A program made the translations under genes and the position numbers. Below, piece after piece: positions 28,645 to 37,915 of a DNA stretch of 64,000 bases (its first letter is position 1; each line of letters begins with the position of its first letter). Under the pieces are notes generated by a model, which made no database searches, was not told the DNA's origin, and saw only the letters and a program-made list of their open reading frames with translations. The stretch lies in contig NZ_CP026530.1 in the NCBI RefSeq assembly GCF_004006315.1, forward strand, positions 501,618-565,617. Direction: 5' to 3'. Source of the stretch: Nautilia sp. PV-1 (GTDB taxonomy: Bacteria; Campylobacterota; Campylobacteria; Campylobacterales; Nautiliaceae).

Positions 28645-30024
28645 ATGCAAAATAATAAATTTCAAAATGAAAAAATAGATTTTAAAAAACTTAGTAAATT
28701 TTCAAGGCATGCTCCTAGATACACAAGTTATCCTACGGCTGTGGAATTTAAAGATTTAAGTGAAGAGGATATTCTTCCTTTTTTAAAAGGCGACAAGCCT
28801 CTTAGTCTTTATTTTCATCTTCCTTTTTGTAAAAGCGCATGTTATTTCTGCGGATGTAATGTTGTATATACTTCAAAAGCGGATAAAAGAACAAGGTATA
28901 TCGAGTATCTTGAAAAAGAACTTGAAACGCTGAGCAGACACCTTAATACTGACAGACTGGTAAGACAGGTTCATTTTGGCGGAGGAACTCCTACATTTTT
29001 TACTCCTGAAGAGCTGGCCGAGGTATATTCTCTTATTAAAAAACATTTTAAAAATTATGAAGAAGATGCTGAAATCAGCGTAGAAATCGATCCAAGATTT
29101 TTTTCAAAAGAGCATATGGACGTAATGAGGGAATTTGGTGTAAACAGAATAAGTTTCGGAGTTCAGGATTTTAATGAAGAAACTCAAAAAGCGGTAAACA
29201 GAATTCAGCCGTTTGAAATTACAAAAAACGCTGTCGACATTGCCAGAAATGCCGGGATTAATTCAATAAATATCGATTTAATTTACGGATTGCCGTATCA
29301 GTCGCTTGAAACGTTTAAAAAAACTCTTGATTTAGTATTAAAACTAAATCCTGACAGACTGGCGGTATTTAACTATGCACACGTGCCTTGGATGAAAAAA
29401 GGCATGAGAAAAATCGACGAGACAACTCTTCCGAGTCCTGAAGAGAAACTGAAAATATTTAAATACGTTATTGATTTCTTTGAAAATAACGGCTATATAA
29501 TGGTTGGAATGGATCATTTTGCAAAACCTGAAGACGAACTGTTTAAAGCTATTGCAAAAGGAGAACTTCACAGAAACTTCCAGGGATATACGACAAAAGG
29601 CGGGGCCGATTTAATAGGTGTGGGGCTTACGTCTATCGGTGAAACCGAAGATGCGTATATGCAAAACTACAAAGATCTGAAATCTTACGAAAAAGCGGTT
29701 GATGAAGGTAAAATTCCCGTATTCAGAGGAGTTATATTAACTGAAGAAGATAAAATAAGAAAATATATTATTATGGAAATGATGGCAAATTTCAGCTTTG
29801 ACATAAAACGTTTTGAAGAAAAATTCGGAATCAGCTTTTTTGATAAATTTGAAAATGAAATTAAAGAGCTTCAGGAGTTTGTTGACGAAGGTCTTGTAGA
29901 AATTACTCCTGAAAAAATAGAAGTGAATAAAACAGGAAGTCTGTTAATTAGAAATATTGTGCTTCCTTTTGATGAATATTTCAAAAAAATGGCGAATCAA
30001 AAGGTGTTTTCAAAATCTATTTAA
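28645..30024 (+). CDS. hemN: Oxygen-independent coproporphyrinogen III oxidase (radical SAM)
   Basis: Anaerobic decarboxylation of coproporphyrinogen III. The radical SAM motif is PFCKSACYFCGCN with the preceding YFHLPF, and the N-terminal RHAPRYTSYPTA matches true HemN rather than HemW. The length of 459 is right. It follows hemC after 11 bases, completing the block hemA-E-B-C-N; hemD, hemH and hemL are not in the window. Confidence 0.95.
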   Translation: MQNNKFQNEKIDFKKLSKFSRHAPRYTSYPTAVEFKDLSEEDILPFLKGDKPLSLYFHLPFCKSACYFCGCNVVYTSKADKRTRYIEYLEKELETLSRHLNTDRLVRQVHFGGGTPTFFTPEELAEVYSLIKKHFKNYEEDAEISVEIDPRFFSKEHMDVMREFGVNRISFGVQDFNEETQKAVNRIQPFEITKNAVDIARNAGINSINIDLIYGLPYQSLETFKKTLDLVLKLNPDRLAVFNYAHVPWMKKGMRKIDETTLPSPEEKLKIFKYVIDFFENNGYIMVGMDHFAKPEDELFKAIAKGELHRNFQGYTTKGGADLIGVGLTSIGETEDAYMQNYKDLKSYEKAVDEGKIPVFRGVILTEEDKIRKYIIMEMMANFSFDIKRFEEKFGISFFDKFENEIKELQEFVDEGLVEITPEKIEVNKTGSLLIRNIVLPFDEYFKKMANQKVFSKSI

Positions 30025-30034
30025 AGGTTTAAAA

Positions 30035-30727
30035 ATGGTTATATCAATAGGTAATTTACCACTAAAAGATATTAAAACGGATGTCTTTTTACATCCGATA
30101 AAATATAAAGACAGCATTACATACGAACCGATGGCGGAGGAAGCCGTTATCGCGCTTATTGCCAAACATTTTACGTATGACAGTGTTCCGGAGGATGTTA
30201 AAGACTATTTTGACGAAATGGATGACGGTTATCTGTTTGGAGAAAGCAACTTTGATGAATTCGATCTTGAACAGCTTCAAAAAGGCAAAATATTAATAGG
30301 AAAAGACGTGCTTGCACATCCTAAACTTGAAAATATCAAAAGATTTCTTTGTCTTTTAAGGGATTTCGGAGGTTTTGAAATAGAGGGAATTGATCTGCCG
30401 GTATTTTTTGAACCAAGCGATCCTATACTTGAAGAAATTGTAAATGTAGAAAGAGAATATGAAATTGAATTGGAAGAAATAGACGAACTTGATACGTTTG
30501 ACGGAAGTGTAGTATATTGCTGTTCTGACAGATTTGTTGTGAAAAAAGATGAAATTTTATGTTCTCAGCAGTTTGTTGTCGCAAATAAAATAAAATCTTT
30601 AACTATACTTGTGGACGGTGAACCTAAAAAACTGCATAAATTAAAAGAATTAAAAGGGACATTCGGCATTATTTTAAAAGATACTGATGATTATCCTTTT
30701 ATAAGGGTTAAGATAGAAAACAGTTGA
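30035..30727 (+). CDS. Conserved-looking hypothetical protein after hemN
   Basis: Not recognised. I chose ATG 30035 because AAAGG lies ahead of it and because the upstream part of the reading frame lies entirely within hemN. The 230-residue product is acidic, soluble and has no signal peptide. It starts with beta-rich MVISIGNLPL and has two cysteines in VVYCCSDRF. It is 10 bases from hemN and so probably co-transcribed with the heme genes; a TTTTC-rich weak hairpin near 30713-30745 may end the unit. Confidence 0.6.
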   Translation: MVISIGNLPLKDIKTDVFLHPIKYKDSITYEPMAEEAVIALIAKHFTYDSVPEDVKDYFDEMDDGYLFGESNFDEFDLEQLQKGKILIGKDVLAHPKLENIKRFLCLLRDFGGFEIEGIDLPVFFEPSDPILEEIVNVEREYEIELEEIDELDTFDGSVVYCCSDRFVVKKDEILCSQQFVVANKIKSLTILVDGEPKKLHKLKELKGTFGIILKDTDDYPFIRVKIENS

Positions 30728-30863
30728 TTTTCTTCTTTTTCTTTTATTAATAACTTACATTTTTCTTACATCTGTCTGATAAGATTAACTTATAATTAAT
30801 TGTTTTTTATGCTTTTATGTTAGACTAATGTTACGAATAAATATTCATATAAAAGGATTATTA

Positions 30864-32396
30864 ATGTCTCAAATTAAATTAGATCCAATTACGAGAATAG
30901 AGGGACATTTAAAAGTAGAAGTAAATGTAAACAACGGTAAAGTCACGGATGCCAAATGCAGTGCCGACATGTATCGGGGTATTGAAAAAGCATTAAAAGG
31001 ATATGATTATTTAACCGCTATTCACATAACTCAAAGAACATGCGGATGCTGTCCTTACGCTCATGCGGAAGCAGCGGCTTTAGCAATAGAAAACGCACTC
31101 AAAATAGAGTTAAACAAAAACGGAAAGCTTTTAAGAAACATGGTAATCGGAGCTTACAAACTAAAAGACTATCTTTTGCATTTTTATACATTGAGTCTGC
31201 TTGATTTTATGGATATTAAGGCGATTTTGGATTATGAAGGCAACGACAGTGATTTGCTTGAACTCAAAAGATGGGTTTTAAAAGAAATTTCATCTAACAA
31301 AGTGTTTCCATCTCCTCTTTTTTTACAGAGATTCAAAGCCAATTATATAACACTCAAAGAGTTAAATATAGTTTTAATTAAACATTATTTGGAAAGTTTT
31401 GAGATAATGAAAAAAATAGACACGATGGTGAAAATTTTCGGTTCCAAATCTCCGCATATGGTTTCTATAGAAGCAGGGGGAGTCACCACTATGCCTACCG
31501 CGGACAGGTTAATAAAATATATCGATCTGGCGAAAGAAACCAGTGTGTTTATACAAGAGAAATATTTAAATGATGTGATAGAAGTGGCAAAACAGTATAA
31601 AGAATATTTTAAAATAGGTAAAGGACCGGATAATTTTCTTACTTTTAACACTCTTTTAAATTTAGACGGTTCGTATGAATTTGTTCAGGGAATCAGCACG
31701 GATTATAAGCTGAATGAAAACATAGACCCTTACAATATTGTAGAGTATAACGGATTCGCCTATTACAAAGAAAGCGGAGGTTACAAGCCTCTGGAGCTTA
31801 CCCAGCTGACACCTATCACTCTTGAGGAATTTAAACATGAAACAAAAAAATATTCCTGGTCAAGAGCTCCGAGATTTGAAGGACGTGTAGTCGAAGTTGG
31901 ACCTTCGGCCATTATAATTAATACTTATTTAAGCGGCAAAAATAAAAAATTAAATTCATTGGTGGATAAAATCAACGCTGAACTGGGAATTACACTCCAG
32001 GATTATAATTCGGTGATGGGAAGGCACCTGGCAAGAGCTATTATTTCACAGCTGATAATGGATAAAATTTTCAACGATGCTTTAAATGTTGATGAGGGGG
32101 TTTTAGGATTTATTCAGCTTCCGGAAATACCTAACAATGTTAAGGGTATAGGGCTTACTGAAGCCACAAGGGGAGCGCTTGCGCATTTTATAGAAATAGG
32201 TGAAAACGGTTTTATTAAAAATTATGAAATGATAGTGCCTACTACATGGAACATTTCACCAAAAGACAACAGCGGTATCCACGGCGCCCTAGAACAGATG
32301 CTAATAGGCACTGAAATAAAAGATGAAAAAAATCCTATAGAAATAGCCAGAATAGTTAGAAGTATCGATCCTTGTCTGGCTTGTGCCGTGCATTAA
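30864..32396 (+). CDS. [NiFe] hydrogenase large subunit, sensor-like, no C-terminal extension
   Basis: The Ni-Fe site cysteines are C60 and C63 in QRTCGCCPYAH and C504 and C507 in DPCLACAVH. The variable residue inside the first motif is itself a Cys (C62), where V or I is usual. The protein stops exactly at the final His (H510), so there is no peptide for a HydD/HyaD-type protease to remove. Large subunits of H2-sensing (HupV/HoxC) and some energy-converting hydrogenases share this feature. I start at ATG 30864 with AAAGGA upstream; the in-frame ATG at 30828 has none. Unusually, the large subunit gene precedes the small one. Confidence 0.9.
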   Translation: MSQIKLDPITRIEGHLKVEVNVNNGKVTDAKCSADMYRGIEKALKGYDYLTAIHITQRTCGCCPYAHAEAAALAIENALKIELNKNGKLLRNMVIGAYKLKDYLLHFYTLSLLDFMDIKAILDYEGNDSDLLELKRWVLKEISSNKVFPSPLFLQRFKANYITLKELNIVLIKHYLESFEIMKKIDTMVKIFGSKSPHMVSIEAGGVTTMPTADRLIKYIDLAKETSVFIQEKYLNDVIEVAKQYKEYFKIGKGPDNFLTFNTLLNLDGSYEFVQGISTDYKLNENIDPYNIVEYNGFAYYKESGGYKPLELTQLTPITLEEFKHETKKYSWSRAPRFEGRVVEVGPSAIIINTYLSGKNKKLNSLVDKINAELGITLQDYNSVMGRHLARAIISQLIMDKIFNDALNVDEGVLGFIQLPEIPNNVKGIGLTEATRGALAHFIEIGENGFIKNYEMIVPTTWNISPKDNSGIHGALEQMLIGTEIKDEKNPIEIARIVRSIDPCLACAVH

Positions 32397-32414
32397 ACTC
32401 TAAGGAGAAAAATA

Positions 32415-33341
32415 ATGATGAACAGAAGAGAATTTTTAAAAGCAGTGCATAAAGCTCTTATTGCTGCCGGAGGTGCAGGGTTTTTCAGTATGGAAGAATT
32501 AGAAGCTCTAGAAATAGGAGATATTAAAAAACCGGATATTATTTGGCTGCAGGCAATGAGCTGTGACGGATGCTCCACTTCGTTTTTAAACGCCGATATC
32601 TCTATACTTGATATATTAACGTCGTTTACAAATGTTATTTTTCATCCCACTTTAATGGCCGCAACAGGTGAAATGGCTACGGATATTATTGAAAAATATA
32701 AAAGTGACAACCTGATTCTTGTTGTTGAAGGTGCGATTCCGACTCAGCTTCCGCATGCATGCTTGATGGGGGACAGGTTTATAAACGACTGGATTGCAAA
32801 TACCGCCAAAAAAGCAAAAGCAGCTATTTCGGCAGGAACATGTGCGACTTTTGCGGGTATATGTGATATGAAGGGAATGATGACCGGTGCCGGCAGTCTG
32901 AGATATTTCTTAGAACAGGAAAATATATCAACTCCTGTAGTCAATCTGCCTACATGTCCTATGAAACCTAATCATTTTCTTTATACACTGTTTTTTTATA
33001 TTAAACATAATACTCTGCCTCCTATGGACGATTCGAACAGACCTCTCAGATTTTTTGGAGAAACGATTCATGACAGATGCGTATACTATTATGACTATCA
33101 GGAAAAGAATTTTGCAGAAAAAATTGGAGACAGAGGATGTCTTTTTAAATTAGGATGTCAGGGACCTGTAACAAAAAACGACTGTGTAAGAAGTTCAAAT
33201 ACATATGATAAATATAACTGCATTAAATCTGGGCATCCTTGTGTAGGATGTGCCAGTGAAAATTTTCCTAGGACCATTATGTTCAAAAGAAGCGACGATA
33301 AAAGAGAAATAAAAAAATATAAAACGTTTAAAAGGATATAA
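32415..33341 (+). CDS. [NiFe] hydrogenase small subunit, partner of the sensor-like large subunit
   Basis: Carries the proximal-cluster motif SCDGCSTSF, later GTCATFAG and LPTCPMKP, then the distal and medial cluster ligands [16 protein letters not shown] and [12 protein letters not shown]. The N-terminus [10 protein letters not shown] looks like a twin-arginine motif, but the following segment is only weakly hydrophobic and shows no AxA cleavage site. It may therefore be exported without cleavage, or be a relic. The length is 308. It lies 18 bases after the large subunit with AAGGAG ahead, and 2 bases before the chemoreceptor gene. Confidence 0.88.
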   Translation: MMNRREFLKAVHKALIAAGGAGFFSMEELEALEIGDIKKPDIIWLQAMSCDGCSTSFLNADISILDILTSFTNVIFHPTLMAATGEMATDIIEKYKSDNLILVVEGAIPTQLPHACLMGDRFINDWIANTAKKAKAAISAGTCATFAGICDMKGMMTGAGSLRYFLEQENISTPVVNLPTCPMKPNHFLYTLFFYIKHNTLPPMDDSNRPLRFFGETIHDRCVYYYDYQEKNFAEKIGDRGCLFKLGCQGPVTKNDCVRSSNTYDKYNCIKSGHPCVGCASENFPRTIMFKRSDDKREIKKYKTFKRI

Positions 33342-33343
33342 AA

Positions 33344-35107
33344 ATGAAAGATTTTTTTAAGTCCGCGCTTTTTTTTAAATTAATAATTATTCCTATTATT
33401 CTGCTCAGTGTATCCATTATAGGTTCAATTATTTATTTGGAAAAATTCGGAAAAGAGCTTGTGCAGAAAAAAGGAGCGGAATATACAAAAAGCGTTTTGT
33501 CCTCTTATATAAAATTTTCAAAAGACTCTATAGAAAAAGGACAGAGAAAAACGTTTCAGGAAGTTGTTAATGCCGTAAAAACAATTGACGGAGTGGAAGA
33601 CGTTTACGCGTATTCATGCGACGGGTTTTTAAAGTATAAAAACAATCAGGTGTCTGTTGGGCTTCCTTTTTTAAAACAAAACGGGAAATTAATCAATCTT
33701 AACGTTCCTTTGTATAAAAAAACAAAAGGATTATGGTTAAGGGACGACTGGTTTTATAAAGATCTGATAAATTCCAAAGTGTCAAAAAAATGTGTTGATA
33801 AATACGGTAAAAACAGCTGTGCGAGATGTCATGTCATGCTTCCTAAAGGGCTTCATTTTAAAAATGATGTAGCAATGGTTAAACATAAAAATTTAATGAC
33901 CGCTTATTATAAAATACCGGTTGAAAACTTTTGTATAAAATGCCATACACACTGGCATGTTAATCAGCCTTCCGGGTATTTGGGCATAAAAGTGAATTTA
34001 AAAGGGGAACAGGCTAAAATAGAAGCCATAATAAATAAACTTAAACTGATATTCTTGTTTTTATCTTTAGTCGGAATGGTGATATTTATTTATTATATTT
34101 ATGTTGTAGGAAAACTCAGAACCAGTCTGATAGTATTGAAAGACATAACAGCGGATCTTGCTAAAGGCGAAGGTGATTTAACTAAAAGAGTTAAAGTCGC
34201 AACCAGCGATGAAACTAAAGATATTGCTGACAACCTTAATGAGTTTATTGAAAAAATCCAGCTTATTGTAAATAATCTTAAAAATACAATCAGTGTTTCG
34301 AATTCAACTTCCAAAGATATTGAAAACTCGGTAAAAATAATTGAGGACACTATAGAAGAGCAGTCAAAACTTATTGAAAAAAACAAAATAAACACCAATG
34401 TGATAAACGACAGTATTAAAGTTACCAATGACACTATTTATGCAGTCGTGAACGATATTTCCAAAACTCAGGAAACTTTGGACAAAACGTTAAAGTCACT
34501 GCAAAAAGTTATATCTAAAATAGAAGAGGAAACATCACAGGAGCAGGAACTTTCAAATAAAGCCACTCAGCTGGTTCAGCATAGCTCTCAAATAAAAGAT
34601 ATATTAAATATCATTAAAGAAATAGCCGATCAGACTAATTTGCTTGCCTTAAATGCTGCAATAGAAGCTGCAAGAGCGGGAGAGCATGGAAGAGGTTTTT
34701 CTGTAGTTGCGGATGAGGTGAGAAAACTTGCAGAAAAAACTCAGAAAAGTTTAGGAGAAATAGATTCTGTTGTTAATGAAATTGTAAGCGGCATAGAAGA
34801 AATAGAACAGGAAATCCAGCATAATGCCAGTGAAGCAAATGAGATTCTTGAAATTGCCACAATGCTTACAGAAGAAACTAATCTTACAAAAAACAATCTC
34901 GATAAAACTATAGAAAATGTTGAAAACGCCGCCGAACAGAGTGCAAAAACAACTGAGAATATCGATATGCTTCTTAAATCGTCCGAAGATTTGTATGTGC
35001 AGGCAAAAAGAAGCAGGGAAGTTGGGGAAAATTTAAAAAACGTTTCAAATACTCTAAAAAATATTTTGAATACGTTAAAAGACGAAACGAATAAATTTAA
35101 GTCTTAA
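33344..35107 (+). CDS. Methyl-accepting chemotaxis protein with diheme periplasmic domain
   Basis: Membrane segments at about residues 12-32 and 230-254 flank a periplasmic domain with two covalent heme motifs, CARCH (159-163) and CIKCH (197-201). HAMP follows (about 255-305), then the signalling domain with tip [20 protein letters not shown]. The start is 2 bases after the hydrogenase small subunit stop, so the three genes are almost certainly one operon. Known heme-containing chemoreceptors sense redox state or gases; here the natural electron source is the hydrogenase. This points to H2-directed taxis, as inference. Confidence 0.9.
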   Translation: MKDFFKSALFFKLIIIPIILLSVSIIGSIIYLEKFGKELVQKKGAEYTKSVLSSYIKFSKDSIEKGQRKTFQEVVNAVKTIDGVEDVYAYSCDGFLKYKNNQVSVGLPFLKQNGKLINLNVPLYKKTKGLWLRDDWFYKDLINSKVSKKCVDKYGKNSCARCHVMLPKGLHFKNDVAMVKHKNLMTAYYKIPVENFCIKCHTHWHVNQPSGYLGIKVNLKGEQAKIEAIINKLKLIFLFLSLVGMVIFIYYIYVVGKLRTSLIVLKDITADLAKGEGDLTKRVKVATSDETKDIADNLNEFIEKIQLIVNNLKNTISVSNSTSKDIENSVKIIEDTIEEQSKLIEKNKINTNVINDSIKVTNDTIYAVVNDISKTQETLDKTLKSLQKVISKIEEETSQEQELSNKATQLVQHSSQIKDILNIIKEIADQTNLLALNAAIEAARAGEHGRGFSVVADEVRKLAEKTQKSLGEIDSVVNEIVSGIEEIEQEIQHNASEANEILEIATMLTEETNLTKNNLDKTIENVENAAEQSAKTTENIDMLLKSSEDLYVQAKRSREVGENLKNVSNTLKNILNTLKDETNKFKS

Positions 35108-35140
35108 ATTTGATATAATATTTTAAAAAAGGAGTAGGCA

Positions 35141-35695
35141 ATGGCTGTAAACGTATGTGTTCCTTTGGCAAACGGATTTGAAGAAATTGAAGCGATGAGT
35201 TTAATAGACGTAATGAGAAGAGGCGGATTAAATGTAATAGTTGCCGGAGTAGGCGGTGACGTTATTTACGGTGCTCACAATGTAAGGGTTATTCCGGACA
35301 CTAAGATTGAACTCGTAAATGCGGATGAATTGGACCTTGTTGTATTGCCTGGGGGGCTTCCGGGGGCCATTAATCTTGCAGAAGATGAAGCCACACAAAA
35401 TCTTCTTAAAGAAATGGATAAAAAAGGCAAATATGTCGGTGCCATATGCGCAGCTCCTTATGCATTGGAAAAAGCAGGAGTGTTAAAAGATAACTATACC
35501 GCATATCCGGGATGGGAAGGCAATATTAGAAAAGAAGGTTATGTAAGTGACGCTAAAGTTGTAGAGGATAAAAATGTGCTTACTTCTAAAGGGCCTGGGA
35601 CTGCAATATGTTTCGGACTTGAAATTGTCAGAAAATTTGCAGGTGAAGAAATTTATCAGCAGTTAAAAGCCGGACTTTTAGCAGATTTTTGTTAA
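35141..35695 (+). CDS. DJ-1/PfpI family protein
   Basis: The 184-residue protein has the nucleophile elbow AICAAPYAL with the reactive Cys, the conserved Glu in NGFEEIEAM, and LVVLPGGLPGA. These fit the YajL/DJ-1 branch, linked to protein or nucleotide deglycation and oxidative-stress protection. A TATAAT at 35113-35118 and a GGAG site precede it, so it is probably transcribed separately from the chemoreceptor. Confidence 0.88.
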   Translation: MAVNVCVPLANGFEEIEAMSLIDVMRRGGLNVIVAGVGGDVIYGAHNVRVIPDTKIELVNADELDLVVLPGGLPGAINLAEDEATQNLLKEMDKKGKYVGAICAAPYALEKAGVLKDNYTAYPGWEGNIRKEGYVSDAKVVEDKNVLTSKGPGTAICFGLEIVRKFAGEEIYQQLKAGLLADFC

Positions 35696-35718
35696 TTAAT
35701 ATTTTAAAGGAGGGGAAA

Positions 35719-36012
35719 ATGAGAGGTTTGGAGGCTCTGGAGTTTTTCCTTGAGAATTGGCATTCTAAAATCAGGGATTATGATAATTTTTGCGAATTTG
35801 ACGCAATGGTTGAATATCATTTTGGAAACGATACTAAACTTTACAGCACAAACGTAGTTGTTGAAAAATTTTTTGAAAGAAAAATATCAATTAACAATAT
35901 TGAGGATATAAACGAATTTTTACCCGAAGAAGTGGAATTTGATTCTTCCACGGGTAATTTATATATAAAAAGAAATCTTTTCGAAATTAAGATAGCTCCT
36001 AGAATTTGCTAG
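35719..36012 (+). CDS. Hypothetical protein, 97 aa
   Basis: Not recognised. I use ATG 35719 because AAAGGAGGGG lies seven bases upstream; an earlier in-frame ATG overlaps the preceding gene. The product is acidic, has no signal or membrane segment, and contains WHSKIRDYDNFCEFDAMVEYHF. Its stop overlaps the stop of convergent hypA (CTAG). Confidence 0.6.
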   Translation: MRGLEALEFFLENWHSKIRDYDNFCEFDAMVEYHFGNDTKLYSTNVVVEKFFERKISINNIEDINEFLPEEVEFDSSTGNLYIKRNLFEIKIAPRIC

Positions 36013-36365
36013 GAGTCTTCATCCATTTCGAGTTCCATACTCATAAGATACATGTCTTCGCCGTCTATTATTTTAATCTGGGGAGAATTGCATTTAGGAC
36101 AGAGATATTCGTCTTTTTTCAATTCGCTTTTTTCTCCGCATTCTTTACATTCAACTACAACCGGCTGAATGTGCATAACAAATTCGGCGTTTTCACACAT
36201 TGTGCCTTCTTTAAACGTTTCAAAAGCTGTTTTCAATAAATCAGGCTCTACGCCGCTTAATATACCTATTTTTATTTCTAATTTAGTTACGAATTTCGCA
36301 TTGTGTTTTTTTGCGTTTTCTTCCGCTAATTGGAGCAAAGAGTCTACGATTGAATATTCATGCAT
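36009..36365 (-). CDS. hypA: HypA, nickel-delivery protein for hydrogenase maturation
   Basis: HypA inserts nickel into the hydrogenase large subunit together with HypB. The N-terminal MHEYSIVDSL supplies the Ni-binding His2, and the zinc motif is CKECGEKSELKKDEYLCPKC. The length of 118 is normal. In this phylum HypA also can serve urease, but no urease is present here. It is encoded within the hydrogenase island on the opposite strand. Confidence 0.95.
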   Translation of the reverse strand: MHEYSIVDSLLQLAEENAKKHNAKFVTKLEIKIGILSGVEPDLLKTAFETFKEGTMCENAEFVMHIQPVVVECKECGEKSELKKDEYLCPKCNSPQIKIIDGEDMYLMSMELEMDEDS

Positions 36366-36486
36366 AGCAATCCTTTAAATATTTATCTGAAAATGTAATA
36401 TTAGCAACCTTTTTTATAATAAAAAGTTATCTAAAAACGACTTATTTATGAAATTATATTATAATAATAGAAAAAAAGGCGTAAAA

Positions 36487-37068
36487 GTGAGTAAAGAAGA
36501 AAAAAAAGAACTGATAATGAAAACTGCTCTTAATCTTTTTGCCAAGCAAGGTTTTTACAATACTACAATCGCTGATATAGCGAAAGAAATGGGAATGAGT
36601 GTTGGAAATATGTACAATTATTTTCCTTCTAAAGAGTCTTTAGCCAAGGAACTGCTGATTTATACTTCTAAAAAATTCGGAGATGAAATCAGAAAAATAA
36701 ACGAAATGGATATAAGCAGCAAAGAAAAAATAAGACATATTGTCGAACTCTATTTTAATATGGCTTTAAACGCGCCGGAATTAGTGGATTATTTTATGAG
36801 AGTTTACCTGTCCAATAAAGAAATATTTGCAAACGGATGTGAGGGAATGCTCTGCGTATCTGCTTTTGTAACGGAAATTATGATATTTTTTGAAGAAGGT
36901 GTAAGAAAAAAAGAGCTTAAAAACCAGGATTTTTTTGCGGCGTTCGGTCTTTTTATGGGATATGTGGGAGGACTGGCGTTTTTAAATAAAGAAGGTATTC
37001 TTTCTAAACCTCTGTTGGAATATGTAGAACCTGTAAGCGAGAATATATACAATGCGCTCAAAGCTTAA
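36487..37068 (+). CDS. TetR/AcrR-family transcription regulator linked to H2-sensing hydrogenase
   Basis: The N-terminal helix-turn-helix is clear: LIMKTALNLFAKQGFYNTTIADIAKEMGMSVGNMYNYF, given here only as the region at residues about 8-46. The C-terminal ligand domain has a CEGMLC pair. I choose GTG 36487, which has AAAAAAGG upstream; the in-frame ATG at 36448 precedes an AT-rich TATAAT-containing stretch that looks like the promoter. The gene overlaps the following hydrogenase small subunit by 17 bases, so regulator and hydrogenase are made together. Confidence 0.85.
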   Translation: MSKEEKKELIMKTALNLFAKQGFYNTTIADIAKEMGMSVGNMYNYFPSKESLAKELLIYTSKKFGDEIRKINEMDISSKEKIRHIVELYFNMALNAPELVDYFMRVYLSNKEIFANGCEGMLCVSAFVTEIMIFFEEGVRKKELKNQDFFAAFGLFMGYVGGLAFLNKEGILSKPLLEYVEPVSENIYNALKA

Positions 37069-37915
37069 AGTTATATGGATTGATGCGGTAACATGTTACG
37101 GCTGTACCCATTCGTTTCTTAATTACAAAGAGATTTCTTCTCTTTTTGATAAAATCGATTTTAAATATCATCCTATATTTCTGTCCGAAGAATTTGAAAT
37201 TCAATCTTGCGATCTGCTTATTGTCGAAGGAGCTTTGAAGTTAAATTATCCTAGGCTTGGATTTTCATTAAATGAATTGATTTCAAAGCTCTTTTTTAAA
37301 GCAAAAAAAGTTTTGGCTTTGGGTACATGTGCGGTTTACGGAGGTATATACGGCGAAGGGCTGATGTTTAACAGGGAAAACAGGGGACATTATCATAAAT
37401 GCAGGGATAAAATTATAAATCTTCCGGGCTGTCCTCCTCATCCGGACTGGATAGCGTTTGTAATGGACATGGTAAGCGAAGACAAAAAAATAGAACTGGA
37501 TGAATTAAACAGGCCTAAAGATATTTTTGCTTATACATCACATATGGGATGTACCAGAAACGAATATTTCGAATGGAAAATTGATGCCGAGGAATTTGGT
37601 ACCAAAGAAGGGTGTCTGTTTTATTTTCAAGGCTGCCAGGGTCCGTTTACGCATAGCAGCTGTAATAAAGTGCTGTGGAATGAGGTGAGTTCCAAACCGA
37701 GAGCCGGGACTCCTTGTTTTGGATGTACTGAAGCCAATTTCCCTAAAAACGAACTGTTTAAAACAGATACCTTTATGGGAATTCCGGCAAATATTCCTTT
37801 AGGTGTCAGCAAAAGGGCGTATCTGACGTTAAGCGGAATAGCAAAAAGTTTGAATAACGAAAGACTCAGCTGCAAACTCATTAATTATAAATGCGGGGAT
37901 AAAAATGAAAATTAA
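37052..37915 (+). CDS. HupU/HoxB-like small subunit of an H2-sensing hydrogenase
   Basis: There is no signal peptide: the first cluster motif TCYGCTHSF starts at about residue 14, so the protein stays in the cytoplasm, as regulatory hydrogenases do. Other ligands are GTCAVYGG, LPGCPPHPD, SHMGCTRNEYF, GCLFYFQGCQGP and TPCFGCTEANFP. The 287-residue length fits HupU. It overlaps the TetR gene upstream and the large subunit downstream (11 bases). Confidence 0.88.
   Translation: MRSKLKVIWIDAVTCYGCTHSFLNYKEISSLFDKIDFKYHPIFLSEEFEIQSCDLLIVEGALKLNYPRLGFSLNELISKLFFKAKKVLALGTCAVYGGIYGEGLMFNRENRGHYHKCRDKIINLPGCPPHPDWIAFVMDMVSEDKKIELDELNRPKDIFAYTSHMGCTRNEYFEWKIDAEEFGTKEGCLFYFQGCQGPFTHSSCNKVLWNEVSSKPRAGTPCFGCTEANFPKNELFKTDTFMGIPANIPLGVSKRAYLTLSGIAKSLNNERLSCKLINYKCGDKNEN

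Noticed and set aside
30864-32396. Large subunit as a truncated pseudogene
   Set aside because: It ends exactly at the conserved terminal His with all four cysteines kept, and an independent second large subunit (37905-39068) ends the same way, which fits a sensor-type enzyme.
36448-36486. ATG 36448 as start of the TetR gene
   Set aside because: It adds 13 residues without homology to TetR starts and overlaps a TATAAT-containing AT-rich stretch; GTG 36487 has a better ribosome site.
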